64,000 bases of DNA. It comes from Ilyonectria destructans (taxonomy: Eukaryota > Ascomycota > Sordariomycetes > Hypocreales > Nectriaceae). Numbering within the stretch: the stretch's first letter is position 1; every line of letters starts with the position of its first letter. Location: positions 62,001 through 126,000 of the forward strand of contig JAHEWK010000034.1 in the NCBI GenBank assembly GCA_020740775.1, in the 5' to 3' direction. The notes under the pieces are model-generated. The model saw only the letters and a list, made by a program, of their open reading frames with translations, was not told the origin of the DNA and did no database searches. Shown here in pieces: positions 32,676 through 43,335 of the stretch. Made by a program: the position numbers and the translations under genes.

Positions 32676-34235
32676 CCCGTGGAGCCATAGAACTAGGGTT
32701 GCCTGGCTCTCCGTGCGCTCTGTCTGACTGGAACCAAGCCAGGTAGTGAGCTCCTCCGTGCCGAGGATCCACTCACAGGTGCCGCGAGCACGGTCTCCTT
32801 TCTTGCGTTTCAGGGCCTTCTTGTCCTCGAGCGGGTCGGTCAGGAAGAGGTCTCGTAGACATCTCTCAGCATTAGGGTTGTGCTTCAATACGTCTTGGTC
32901 TATCAGTAGGGTTCAACACATACGGCCAATAACGAAACTCACGGTCCCTGTTGGTAATGATGTCCCTTGCTGTCAGCAAGGTTAGCAGAAAGCGAAAACT
33001 AGGGAACGAGGATACACACGATGTTGCCGACGCCTGACGACGTCCTTCGCATTGGCACACATCTCGGAGATGACCGCTGAGACGCTCAAGAATCCGCGGT
33101 CGGTCGGGCCATGGTATTTGTTGATCTTTAGGTGATCCGCCTGGAGGGCATATCTGTCGAGACCTGGGAGGCAGGCAGATGCCTCCTCCACGACCTATGG
33201 ACGTTAGCACTGAGCTCCAGGCGTCGGTATCTCTTACGTACCATTCCTTTTACCACTCCGCCAATTCCAACCCGCCGCCCATAGTCCGTTTTGTAGAGTT
33301 CGCTGAATCAGGAGACGGGCATCGACAGCTGATTACGCAGCCGGCAGAACCTATGCAATTTGTCCAATAGCCCAGGCTCGTTGAAACCGAGCTCCTTGGT
33401 GATTCCGCGGTGCGAGCCTGCTGATCCCATAAGCTGCGCAAGGGAATCGACGAAGGGCTGCCATTTCGTGCCCCGAAAAGGGGTGCCCAGAAACACCATG
33501 CCGACAGTCGCCTCCAGCAAGTACTTGTATTTATCCTCATCGTTGGCGTGCAAGAGGGCCTCGATATCGAAGATTAGACAAACACGCAGCTCGGGTAAGC
33601 AAACGAGCTCACATGTACGAGGACATTTCCACCGAGGCTATGACCGATGAAGACAATCGGGCGGCGAGAGGCGTCGCCACGGAACGAGTGTATGCTGTGT
33701 ACGAGCTCCTCTCCACAAAGTTGGAGGCGCGTCTTCGGGGCGTCCGCGTGCTATCTCGACTCGTAATTGTACACGATAATTCTCGACTTGGGTACCTTCG
33801 CAGGCAGCATGTCGGGGTCTCGAAGCCAGTTGATACATTTTTCGCCGTCCTTCCATGTCCAGGACCAGTCAACGTTCGAACCGAGGCCATGTACGGCAAT
33901 GATGCTGCCTTGGTTAGATCAACATTCCCTTAGAACGATTCGAACACCTACTCAACCTCAACATCGTCGTTGGCGTAGTCGGTCGGCCCAGGGTATAACA
34001 TCTCAAGGGGCTGTCGGGCACGATTCTATGCGGTATTAATATGCTACTTTAGTCAAGCGTCGAGTCAACAAACCTGTTTCCTCTCTGGCGGCGACTTATC
34101 AGCGGAACGCTCTTGCGAGGCTGTGGGCCGTGGTCGCGAGGTTAACGATTGCTTATTTTTCGTCGACAACCACAGGTATATGGCGCCAGCAACGCCAGCT
34201 AGAAGCAAGATTAGCCCGGATCGCACTAAATCCAT

Positions 34236-35980
34236 TCCTACTACACTGCGAAGTTTGGCTGTAATTAGAGGCTGTAGAGGCTTGCGATTATCGCTAGCTA
34301 TCACGTTAAGCGGGGCAGTGGGGATACTAGATTCTGCTGGATATTTGCTCGGCAATAAATTCGGTGACGAGGAGAAAGAAGTCAAAGGATAGTGAATAGA
34401 AATGAGATGAAAAATGCGCACTGGAACGTGGAGGCTGCTGTGCAGGTTGGCCTGAACAGATCAGCTGAAGCAGTACACGCTTTCTTTTCAGGCGCGGGGC
34501 AGTGCTGGGTTGCCTCATCAATCTTGGCCAATAGCTCTTGTCGTAATGCGCCACAGCCCTTCAATCACAGGCTCTCACAACCAATCATCCCTCCTCCTTG
34601 TTCTTATGACAAAGGAGTACGCGCGCCGCCTATCCTCCTGCCAAAAGTCAAACTTTGGTGGAATAAAATCCCGCACAGCCCACGCAGTGGGTGCCACTAA
34701 TTTTGAGCTGGTACACTGTTGCACGCCATCCGCGGACTCGACTATGAGAGGACAGCTACAGTTTGGCATGGTACATTGAGGACAGCCCTCTATCGTGCCG
34801 TTAGTCATTCCCTAAGCGCGCTAAAAAAGGGGTCAAGTAGCGCTTGTCCTCTGATGACAATTTGGGCTTACTCACGTCTGCGCAGACGGGGACGCTCCGA
34901 GCAAGATGTGGACTCGCGGCAAGAACGTGGGTTAGGGCTGGTGGGGCAAGAAATGGCCCAAGGCAAATCCTAGACAGGTGGTCTAGAGTCAGTCCGCTGC
35001 TTTTGCGCTCGGTTCGCCAGTGGTCTTTCAGTCCAACACCCACCAGTCCGACCCCGCCCTCACTGAGCATCAGCCTATGAATAACCAGGTGGTCTGGCGA
35101 GCGATCATCGGAAATCTGATGTTGCATCCACCTGCGCCAGCAAGGGTGGAGAGGATGGTTGCTGCTTCTACGTGCTTAATCGAACTCATTGCCGCATTGC
35201 CGCGACGCACTGCGTATCCTGTATGTCCCTCTGGGCTACCCTCTCCGTGCCAAGCCGTGCATAAACTGCATGTAAATTAGGTCATTCCCGCCAGAGTCAG
35301 GTCCGGGGCAAAGAAGTGCGACTAGAACCATGCAAATGTCCACCCGGTGTCGCCCTGAATGGCCGTCTCCACTGCCGTTAGCGGACCACTTCTAGGATAT
35401 CGTTGACGTGATGCCCAACGGGGTGGAGTGTTTGGCGTCGCAAACACGGCCCGCCCTGCTCGCGTTCGCGTCTGACCCTCCATGACATCACATCCTTGAC
35501 TGGAAGTGGATCAAGGACCTGCGACGAGCAGTGCCTATTGCGGCTCCTTGAGGGTCCAATTTTGGGTCCCGTTTCACGTAGGGATTGGTAATGAATAGTG
35601 CTGGGTTTGAGGAGTACCACTTCTCGGTCACTAGGTGCTTGGTGCAGCCGAACCAAAGTAGGTACATACCAAACAATCAACACGCTCTTTCCGCCACACG
35701 AAGCTCATATTCTAATCACCCCGTATGCGTCACCATCGAATGCACGTTCTCCTCCATCGCCGTTGAAGCGCAACGGATCATTAGGCTCAGCACGACGCCA
35801 AGGGATTGATCGGTTACGTAATTAGGTAGTTTCGCATTACTGTCGTTCCAGGTCATTGACAATCCACCTTGCTAACTTAAACACCAGAGCCACCCGCCCA
35901 TGCTGACCTGGATGCCAGAGCCTTCAGTAGCTTCTTGCTACGAGTAGCCGCCATGCTACGAGCGACCAGTAGCTGCTACT
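34236..35980. other. Gene-poor stretch
   Basis: No coding sequence, repeat or RNA gene could be supported. Open frames here are short, overlap each other on both strands and lack family features. Confidence 0.5.
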
Positions 35981-36241
35981 AAGAATAACATCAGCAAACG
36001 CCGGAGGGCCAAAAAGACACGTGTACGTCTTGGAGGAGCACTTGCTGTGGGGTATGTACAGGACGCGATGGCCCAAAGGGAAGTCAATGAGCAGTTAGAG
36101 CGGGAAAGGCGTGAGAACAGTGGTCGCAGAAGGAGAGCCGCACCGGCTCAACAGCGCTGTGGCATCTGCGGCAAGCCTGGGCACAATGCGAGAACTTGCC
36201 AGAAAGATGAGGAAATGGCTGATTTATATAGTTCTGAGTAG
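35981..36241 (+). pseudogene. pogo-type transposase C-terminal fragment
   Basis: In one frame: RRRAKKTRVRLGGALAVGY, then a Glu/Arg-rich helix (VNEQLERERRENSGRRRR) and a CCHC zinc knuckle CGICGKPGHNARTC, ending at 36241. This combination closes many fungal pogo/Fot transposases. The catalytic domain is missing upstream and no terminal repeat was identified, so it is a relic of a family distinct from the intact element at 23658. Confidence 0.72.
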
Positions 36242-36304
36242 TTTTAATTGATTGTAATTATTATAGTTTTGTAATTGAAGTTTCTTATCATTTGGTGGTG
36301 GAAA

Positions 36305-36423
36305 GTGCGTCGCATGCTTGTGTGCGTCGCATGCTTGTGTGCGTCGCATGCTTGTGTGCGTCGCATGCTTGTGTGCGTCGCATGCTTGTGTGCGTCGCAT
36401 GCTTGTGTGCGTCGCATGCTTGT
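36305..36423. repeat. Minisatellite: 17-bp unit, seven perfect copies
   Basis: GTGCGTCGCATGCTTGT repeated seven times without a mismatch (119 bp). Each unit contains the palindrome GCATGC. The unit length is not a multiple of three, so the open frames through it are accidental. Confidence 0.97.
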
Positions 36424-37737
36424 GGACCGCGTTAATGCAAGCCACATAATGGGTATGACGGTCTACCGGCCTTCGCATTGTCGGCCTCGTATATCCTTTC
36501 TTTTGCAGAGCCACCTTCACACAAGCTGCGTAAAATAATCTTGCGCAGGTTGAAGTGTCGGCGGATGGTCAGTCCCAAGGATGTCACTGGTGTGGATGTG
36601 GGTACCCACGGCACGGCTCATGTCGAGATACTTGCACGAGCTGGAAGGAAAACTGGATGCTAGGAAGAAGCAAAGCCATGGACGTCGATCATGCCCGAGC
36701 TTGTCTGATGGAGCTCAGCTCTGCTGATCGTTTCCTGAGGTTTGGTGATCGGCAGTGATGAGGCTGAGGGAACTATTGATTGTCGACAGCCAAAGCAGCC
36801 CTTTTTGACAAGGCCTGCATCGGCACTTACCCCCATTCGAGGGACGGGTAATGCGCTGCAGAGATCCGCCGAAATCAGGCAGTCGCACCCCCACACAACC
36901 TGACAAGCTACAGACGCGGTTACCTATGCGAGCGTTTGTACACACTGGTGCGCGAGCGTAGGACGCTAGCATTTCGCCATCCCTCCTCCTTTTCTTCTTC
37001 CGGAACCGTCGTGGGGCGACAGGCAGGACAGCGGGCCACGAATTCACGGCGCCATTTCTTGGGCAGCTGAGAGTACATGCGACAACTTCGCACAAGCAAA
37101 GGAAACAGCACATAGAAATGCCTCTGGGGTCTCCGTGGTACGGGTGCAAAGACACACGCCACGCCCTGAAGTTGCGTTCTGTCTAAGAGGACGTCACCCC
37201 GCTCGTGCCGGGATTGCTCTATCTCACGAAGGGTTACGAGCCGACCCGCACCCAACACGCACCGGCACGTCCCCTCCCCAAGCGCCATCGTCTCTGCGGG
37301 CGAGAGCCACCCGTCAACGCAACTTCACGCCTTGATGTTCGCCACAATCGCGGGCTCCTACAAGTTCACAAACATACACAGGTGGATTGTACCTGTGAAG
37401 TCCCTTCCGAAAGCATAAAAGTCTTCCTCTGTGACTCCAGCCCCCATTCCATAGCGCCTATACGCGTCCGGGTGGATTTGCATTGGCGACCGGCGGGCCA
37501 GCCGGCGGGGTCGTGCTGTAACAGTCCCCGACGATGGACTCCCTGCCGCGCCGATGGATCGCCTGTGCCCGCAGCCACATGAATTGGGTCTGCCTCCCAG
37601 CTGCACCACCCGCCTTTCTCCCCGTATTTCCTGTCCCTTTTGGGCTCCTTGAGAATGCCTCAAGTCTTCACCATTCCTTGGAGCAGTGCAGTTTGCACCC
37701 TCAGGCCTCTACCCACCGTTGCGTACTGCGTCGTTGA

Positions 37738-38157
37738 AGAAGGGCAGACCGTGCAGCGCGCACGAACACTTCATCGACCGAGCCAAGCCGACGTGCAGCT
37801 ACCAGCGATCCTCCAGCCAAAAGCCCTCTGCACATCGCTACGAGGACCATCTTCGTTAAGACAGAGAGGGAGTGGCCAAGACGGTGTTTTGTCTGTGTCG
37901 GAAAGGTTCTCTCCTTGGCGCCAGATGATGCGGCCGTAAAGGACCCCATCCGCGAGTTTTACACGGCTGGCGATTTATCTAAGCACTTCCGGCGCGGGCA
38001 CCTATCCAATCTACGGGACGGCAGTGAGATCCACTGCCAGGTTTGTGAGCTATCGCTAGACCACAAGATGCACTTTCAGAATCATGCCATGAGTGTCCAT
38101 GGACGCATCTTCGAGTGGCACTTTTTAGATATTAGCATAGAATGCAGGATAGAATGA
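37738..38157 (+). pseudogene. DUF3435-type tyrosine recombinase, C-terminal relic
   Basis: One open stretch contains RCFVCVGKVL, then DLSKHFRRGHLSNLRDG, CQVCELSLDHKMHFQNHAM and VHGRIF. This zinc-finger-like arrangement typifies the C-terminal end of fungal DUF3435 proteins, the recombinase group that includes Starship captains. The catalytic part is absent: a TGA at 37735 closes the frame upstream and nothing recognisable precedes it. It is therefore a fragment. Whether it came from a Starship-type or a solitary element cannot be said. Confidence 0.7.
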
Positions 38158-39664
38158 ATTTAAAGCGTATTAAGCAATCAATTTGTATTTCTTTCCATCA
38201 TGATCCTATTTTCCGTCCTATCTTACAGTATGTGGGTGCTTAGAGAGATGTATGTTTGAATCTGGGCATATAGACGGGGTCGGACACCCACCCACTCAAA
38301 TAGTTAATGGGATTTATTGCTGATAATCTGCGTTGCTACGGGCCCGTTAGGATCGAGAGTGCCTGGTGCCTCAGGCCGGTCCATCAGGAAATGTCTCGCT
38401 GTTTGCGCCGAAATTTGCCGGCAACGTCCTGGCCTCTGCTAAGTATTGGCATCTTGAACTTCCTGATTGATCAAGAATGGCTGCGTCTTCTTGAAATGGT
38501 CTGATATGGCTTCGGTGCTTCCAAACGCGCTCAGCTTTGAATTGCGAAGTAGCCTCCACGTGTTTTTAGTTTCCTCTTCGTCCCTTGACACCTCAATAAC
38601 AGCGCTTGCCTTTCCCCCGATCCCGCAGGCGAGCCCGATGCCCTCCCATCCCGTCCACACCGTAATCCGGCGTAGGTGCAATATTGTGGCAGAATGGTTT
38701 ACACTAACCTTGAACCAGGCTCAGTCACTTGGATTCTTCCAGTGGGCCATATAGCCACACAGAAATGGGGGCTGCCAGAGACGGTATATCGTGCTCAGGC
38801 GGCTCAGACGAAGCCCTCCGTAGATGAATCGTGTCTGGTCTTGGGTAGATGTGCTCCTTGTCGAGCTACATGACGAAGGTTCTCCAGGCGGGCCACGCTA
38901 CTTCGGCCGGAAGCAGGTGCTTTCCTTGGCCATCGGAAGTGATCGCGTTGGAAAGGCGGCTCTAGTAGGAAGCGCGGGATCGGCTTAAGCAAGGTTCAAC
39001 CGGCCGTCCGACGAGATCCACATCTACCTACTCCGTGGACGATGTCACGACCAAGCAGTAGTTGGTGAGGAAGCGGCATGGACCGGCCCGAGACTCAATG
39101 CTAAGCCAGAGGCTTGTACCTTGACGATTAAGTCCTGAACTGTCGGCTCACAAGTCGGCCCAGCCAGCTCGAATCAGATTGGAGCATATTTGGTCACATC
39201 GTGTACCCTAAGCTAATATCAATATCAGCTAAGGCGTCCGGCGCAGCGGCGCCCGAGATGAATTGACACGAAATAGTCGACTCCGTAGCCGAGGTGCATC
39301 CAGCGCAAGAATGCAACGTTTCCTGATCGCACTCGGGTTCATGAATTACAGAGGGGGCGGAACAATGCCATACACCGTGTGCTGGCTATCAGGGTTGGTC
39401 CTGTCTAGAGGCTGTGGCAGGGTATCGTGTGCAAGACTGTCTAGTGTTATGTCCTCAGCTTCCTGGGAAGTCGTTCCGATGCAGAGGGCCGCCGTTCACG
39501 CTACCGTTACGATGATTCCCAATTCGTTCGTTACGATACACCGTAGCTTTTACGGTGTAAATTGTAAAGGAGTGGTTAAGTTTTGCGACCGAGCTAAATT
39601 GGGGCCAGCTCAGTCAGGGCCCATGTGCTCGACATGGCTTGACATGGTCTTCAGTTGAGGCTGT
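38158..39664. other. Region without a supported gene
   Basis: A minus-strand stretch 38439-38790 can be read as two exons with reasonable composition (ARYTVSGSPHFCVAIW and TVWTGWEGIGLACGIGG), but no family was recognised and no start was found. The hairpin ACACCGTA...TTACGGTGT at 39538-39560 is the only other structure noted. Confidence 0.4.
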
Positions 39665-40319
39665 GGATACCTTGAACCTGCTGACAGTATTCGTCAGCCA
39701 CCGAGTGCCACCAGCACCGGGGATCAAGCCGATTGTGACCTCCAGCAATCCGAAGTGCTGCTGGAAGAAGCAAATATTCGGTCACACTATTTTGTGATTC
39801 GACGGTCAGCCCAACATTTTCCATCGTATGCCCACGCTGGGCGACCAATCTAAAGTGTTTGTTGGTCGTACCATGAGGGCGACTTCAAAGCCACCGCCGA
39901 GCTGAACCCGTTGATTGGAAACTAGTTTAGAAATCGAGAACTCAACAAAAGGTGGCGTCAACAATACCACTCACCACCATTCCCTCGATAGCCGCAATTA
40001 AAGACTTGCGCACGGCACTCATCCCCGCGCGGCCTCAGCGTCTAGCGCTGCGATCTCTTTGATATCCGGTGATCATAAGGGCCTGTCAGCTCAATTGCCG
40101 GGGTCGCAAAGCTTCCGTGGGGCATTTACCGAAAACAAACATGTTGCTTCCGGTGACAATGATGGCCCGCACAGCCTTGTCCGCTGCAGCGAGCGATAGC
40201 CTGTCCAGAAAGACTGAGAACAGCTCGCCAGAGAGTGCATTTCGCTTCGTGGGTCGGTTGAAGGCGAGGACTCGTACTCCTTCGGCGGGAGTGAAGTCAC
40301 GTATCAATTCTTGACTCAT
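39665..40319 (-). pseudogene. Enoyl-CoA hydratase/isomerase, decayed
   Basis: Starts MSQELIRDFTPAEGVRVLAF at 40319 and runs through NRPTKRNALSGELF and AIIVTGSNMFV, the N-terminal half of the crotonase fold. Further pieces are in changed frames: IKEIAALDAEAARGMSAVRK, then QLGGGFEVALM and GLLEVTIGLIPGAGGTRWLT, which holds the conserved Gly-rich oxyanion-hole and E-x-x-x-G-x-x-P-G features. Frame changes occur near 40085, 39950 and 39850, and the C-terminal third is missing. Intact family members hydrate enoyl-CoA in beta-oxidation. This copy cannot fold normally. Confidence 0.8.
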
Positions 40320-41193
40320 AGTGAAGTCCCGGAAGAAGCAATGAAGAAAGATAGTGTGTAGAATGCTGAGGGGGCGACCGGAGTCAGCTGAGTTGTGGAG
40401 GTTGGAATGGCTAAATTGCCAATTGGAGATAATATTTGGGGGTACACCAAGGACCAACTCTTGTCTGCCAGTGTCTGTTGGCTCAAATACTTGTGCGACC
40501 CCAAAAATTCGGGCTCAGAATATCGACCAATTGACACACGTAGCAAGGCCAGACATGTCTTTGACCGACTCGGCATACGACATGTACACGTTTAAGCGCA
40601 TACAGCCGGCGGCACGCCACGACGCTACGCCACGACGCTGTGTGCTCTACTTGCCGTCTATTGATTACTAGAGTAGGAAATGCCTATTGGCGATCTGTCT
40701 CTGTTGGGTTGAAGCAGATTGCTATTATGGTTAGTGAAGTCCTGTCTCGGCGGTGACGGGCGGGGCCGAAAACCACGCCGTCGTACTCCCTCGAACGATT
40801 TTGTTTACCCTAGTGTGACCTGTCACAAATGGGCCACAGCGAGCAATCTCAACCCCTTATTGTCCAACCAAAAACGTCACCAACCCCTCCTTATTCCAGC
40901 CATCTCGCTTCATCCGGTTCGTGGCTGAACAGGGCTGCAGGAACTGACGTTGACAGGCTAGTGAGCCGTGTTGTTCATGGGCACGCCAGCTATCGTCAAG
41001 ATTACGCTAATTCTAGATGCTGCGCGTCGTCCGAGCGCATCCATGCACGATGCTGCAGTTCCCGGCGCTGAAGATGTCTATCAAGTCTTCTTGATTCTGG
41101 ACTCGTGGGGTTACTGTCACATTCAGTATAAACCAAGATATCACTACGCATTAGCGGAGTGATCATTCCCTTTTGCCGCTGGACTCATTCCCC

Positions 41194-42696
41194 ATGACTG
41201 TCAATGGAAAAATCGACAAGAAAGCCCTCAGAGCTGGGGATTCCTTGGCTGAGAAGAGCTCCTCCACCGAGAAGACCTCCACAGAAGTCATTGCTCCTCC
41301 TAAGCCTGCGGTCATCAGCCACTCGCAATCCGACTCGGAAGCCACTGTTGTTGAAGAGAGCATGGACCTTGAAGCGGCGGTTCCTGAAAAGAGGCAAAGT
41401 AAACGTATGCGGGGTCTCCGACACCGCATCCTCATTGTGTATCGCCGCTTGTTCACTCTGGTTGGCATCTTCAATATCGCTGCTGCTCTCGCAATCATTC
41501 TCTCTGGTATCCAAAGAGAATGGCTAGGTACAGTTACAGCGATCAACCTCGCTCTTGCTGTTCTTATTCGACAGGACTTCGTCATCAATGCCCTATACAT
41601 GATAACGTGCAGTGTACCCAAGTCCTGGCCACTCGCCATCAGATCTCGGTGCGCCAAGATTTATCACCTTGGTGGCGTTCACTCTGGCACCGCAATCAGC
41701 GCCGGCGTCTGGCTCCTCGCTTCCAACGTTGGCGATGTTGTGTGCATTACTTCAAAATGCTCCAACTGGGGCCATCAGTCGCTGGCCGCAAATATCACCT
41801 CTTGGATGCTTTCGGCTCTCTTCTTCGTCATGTTCCTGATGTCGTATCCATTAGTCCGAAAAGCACACCATAATTTGTTCGAGAAAACACATCGCTTTGT
41901 TGGATGGGCCATGCTTGGTCTCTTTTGGGCCCAAGTGGTTCTCACCTGCAACGACAGCAAGGACTCAAGCACATTTTTGGGCGGCGCCTGTGTGCGGTCG
42001 GCCTCATTCTGGCTCCTCACTGTTGCCACTGCCAGCATCGCTTTGTCTTGGGTGTTTCTGCAAAAGGTGCTTATTCAAGCAGAAGTCCTCTCTGACCACG
42101 CCGTTAGACTTCATTTTGATTACGCGGTTCCAGTCAATGGGTCGTTTACTCGCTTGTCTAAGCGTCCTCTGCTCGAGTGGCATTCCTTTGCCATCATCCC
42201 AGCTCCAGAGCCAGCAAATGGTCGCCCCAAAGGCTATTCCCTCGTTGTCTCGAACGTAGGCGACTGGACCAAGGCAACGATAAAAGAGGAACCGACTCAT
42301 ATTTGGACCCGTGGAGTTCCTACTTGCGGCGTTATGCGTATCACTACTCTCTTCAACCGTATTGTCCTGATCGCAACTGGATCTGGCATCGGACCCGTAT
42401 TGGGCCACATTCAAAGTCCTTCTTGCCCGACACAGCTGATTTGGTCAACATCTCGACCAGAACAAATGTTTGGAGAGGATCTGTGCAATGTTATCAAGGC
42501 CCAGATACCTGACGCAGTTATCCATGACACCGAGAGATCTGGCCGCCCAGATCTAGTCAAGATGGGTTACAACCTGGTGCAAAGTTTCAAGGCAGAGGCT
42601 GTGATTATTATTGCAAATGAGAAGATTACCAAGAAGGTTGTTTATGGTCTTGAGACTCGGGGTGTTCCTGCATATGGAGCGATTTGGGACAGCTGA
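41194..42696 (+). CDS. TmpA-like transmembrane flavoprotein, truncated from an adenylation fusion
   Basis: 500 residues from the first ATG. It opens with MTVNGKIDKKALRAG, which is the A10 motif that ends adenylate-forming (NRPS-like) domains. The rest of that domain is missing: TAG at 41152-41154 closes the frame and no A-domain motif lies upstream. Six predicted membrane helices follow, with His pairs at YHLGGVHSG and HHNLFEKTHRF that could hold haem, then an FAD/NAD-binding ferric-reductase-like half with the nucleotide-binding ATGSGIGPVLGH and the end YGLETRGVPAYGAIWDS. TmpA of Aspergillus nidulans, a flavoprotein affecting conidiation, and its adenylation-fused relatives share this layout. 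The membrane part looks intact, so a shorter functional protein is possible. Confidence 0.78.
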   Translation: MTVNGKIDKKALRAGDSLAEKSSSTEKTSTEVIAPPKPAVISHSQSDSEATVVEESMDLEAAVPEKRQSKRMRGLRHRILIVYRRLFTLVGIFNIAAALAIILSGIQREWLGTVTAINLALAVLIRQDFVINALYMITCSVPKSWPLAIRSRCAKIYHLGGVHSGTAISAGVWLLASNVGDVVCITSKCSNWGHQSLAANITSWMLSALFFVMFLMSYPLVRKAHHNLFEKTHRFVGWAMLGLFWAQVVLTCNDSKDSSTFLGGACVRSASFWLLTVATASIALSWVFLQKVLIQAEVLSDHAVRLHFDYAVPVNGSFTRLSKRPLLEWHSFAIIPAPEPANGRPKGYSLVVSNVGDWTKATIKEEPTHIWTRGVPTCGVMRITTLFNRIVLIATGSGIGPVLGHIQSPSCPTQLIWSTSRPEQMFGEDLCNVIKAQIPDAVIHDTERSGRPDLVKMGYNLVQSFKAEAVIIIANEKITKKVVYGLETRGVPAYGAIWDS

Positions 42697-43325
42697 GGCG
42701 GATTATTGGATAGTTTAGATATTTAAATATTTGATTTGTTGTTACAGAGATCATGATCATGCGTGATTAAGAATCACACGCAAATGATGACCGGGATGAA
42801 TCCACCCCCAACTAATTAACGTACATAATAAGCGAACGGATCACTTTCTTCCGCGACATGCCTCCTCTACTTTCAGGGTTGCAATCCACCCCACTGAATC
42901 CACGCGTGGATCCACTCAGTGGATCCACGATCCATTCCACGAGGCTGGTCGGCGGCGACGATACATGGGCACCCAGGTGCCCAAATTATATCAGCACCCT
43001 TCCCATGCTGACCCCGCGTTCTACCTTCAGCGCGTTCGCCTCTGATTTCAGTCCCTAACTTGAATCCTTCAAAGAAAACTTCCAGGCGAATTACCTAGGC
43101 CAATTCATTATTAAGCCATTCATTCGGTGCAACGGCGTTGAACGATGTGAAATTCCAGTGCCGCTCTACCTTGCAACATGTGACGGATGTGACGTAGATG
43201 CGATAATGATGTGGATGTATAATTGCTAGTTCTAATTTGGGAAGAAACCCCCTCCCTGGTAAACCTCGGACGATAAGAGTGAGAACACAACGAGAATGTC
43301 GTACAGTGCACACACCATCTTGAAA
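42697..43325. other. Intergenic left of the MULE-type element
   Basis: No gene seen. A BamHI-site palindrome cluster (TGGATCCACTCAGTGGATCCA-like) lies at 42890-42930. Confidence 0.45.
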
Positions 43326-43335
43326 GATACACATC

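Larger units (their letters stand above)
29245..34235 (-). pseudogene. NLR-type protein: membrane anchor, hydrolase, NACHT, tandem repeats, ankyrin tail; multiply disrupted
   Basis: From 34235 the N-terminus MDLVRSGLILLLAGVAGAIY is a predicted transmembrane anchor. After introns comes a SesB-like alpha/beta hydrolase (VHGLGSNVDWSWTW, then FIGHSLGGNV with the nucleophile Ser near 33635). Then the NACHT module follows, with Walker A GNPGTGKST and Walker B CIIDALDECD, and seven near-identical repeats of about 31 residues (KEVMALLLDRRGDEITITEE type). The tail encodes ankyrin-like segments (30115 down to 29245). Such fungal NLRs act in non-self recognition and cell death. Damage: TAG at 33751-33753 replacing Trp, a 415-bp MITE at the Walker A motif, a short indel at 30120 that stops the repeat frame, and a solo LTR at 29532-29758. 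Intact regions still read well, so inactivation may be fairly recent. Confidence 0.85.

Noticed and set aside
36305..36423. CRISPR-like array
   Set aside because: Perfect head-to-tail repeat with no spacers in eukaryotic DNA; it is a minisatellite.
36244..36520. Open frames reading THKHATHTSMRRTQACDA through the minisatellite
   Set aside because: The 17-bp unit is not a multiple of three, and the frames arise from the repeat itself.
36920..37288. Minus-strand frame with RPQRHFYVLFPLLVRSC and CPACRP
   Set aside because: Some protein-like features but no recognised family, start or intron structure; too weak to annotate.
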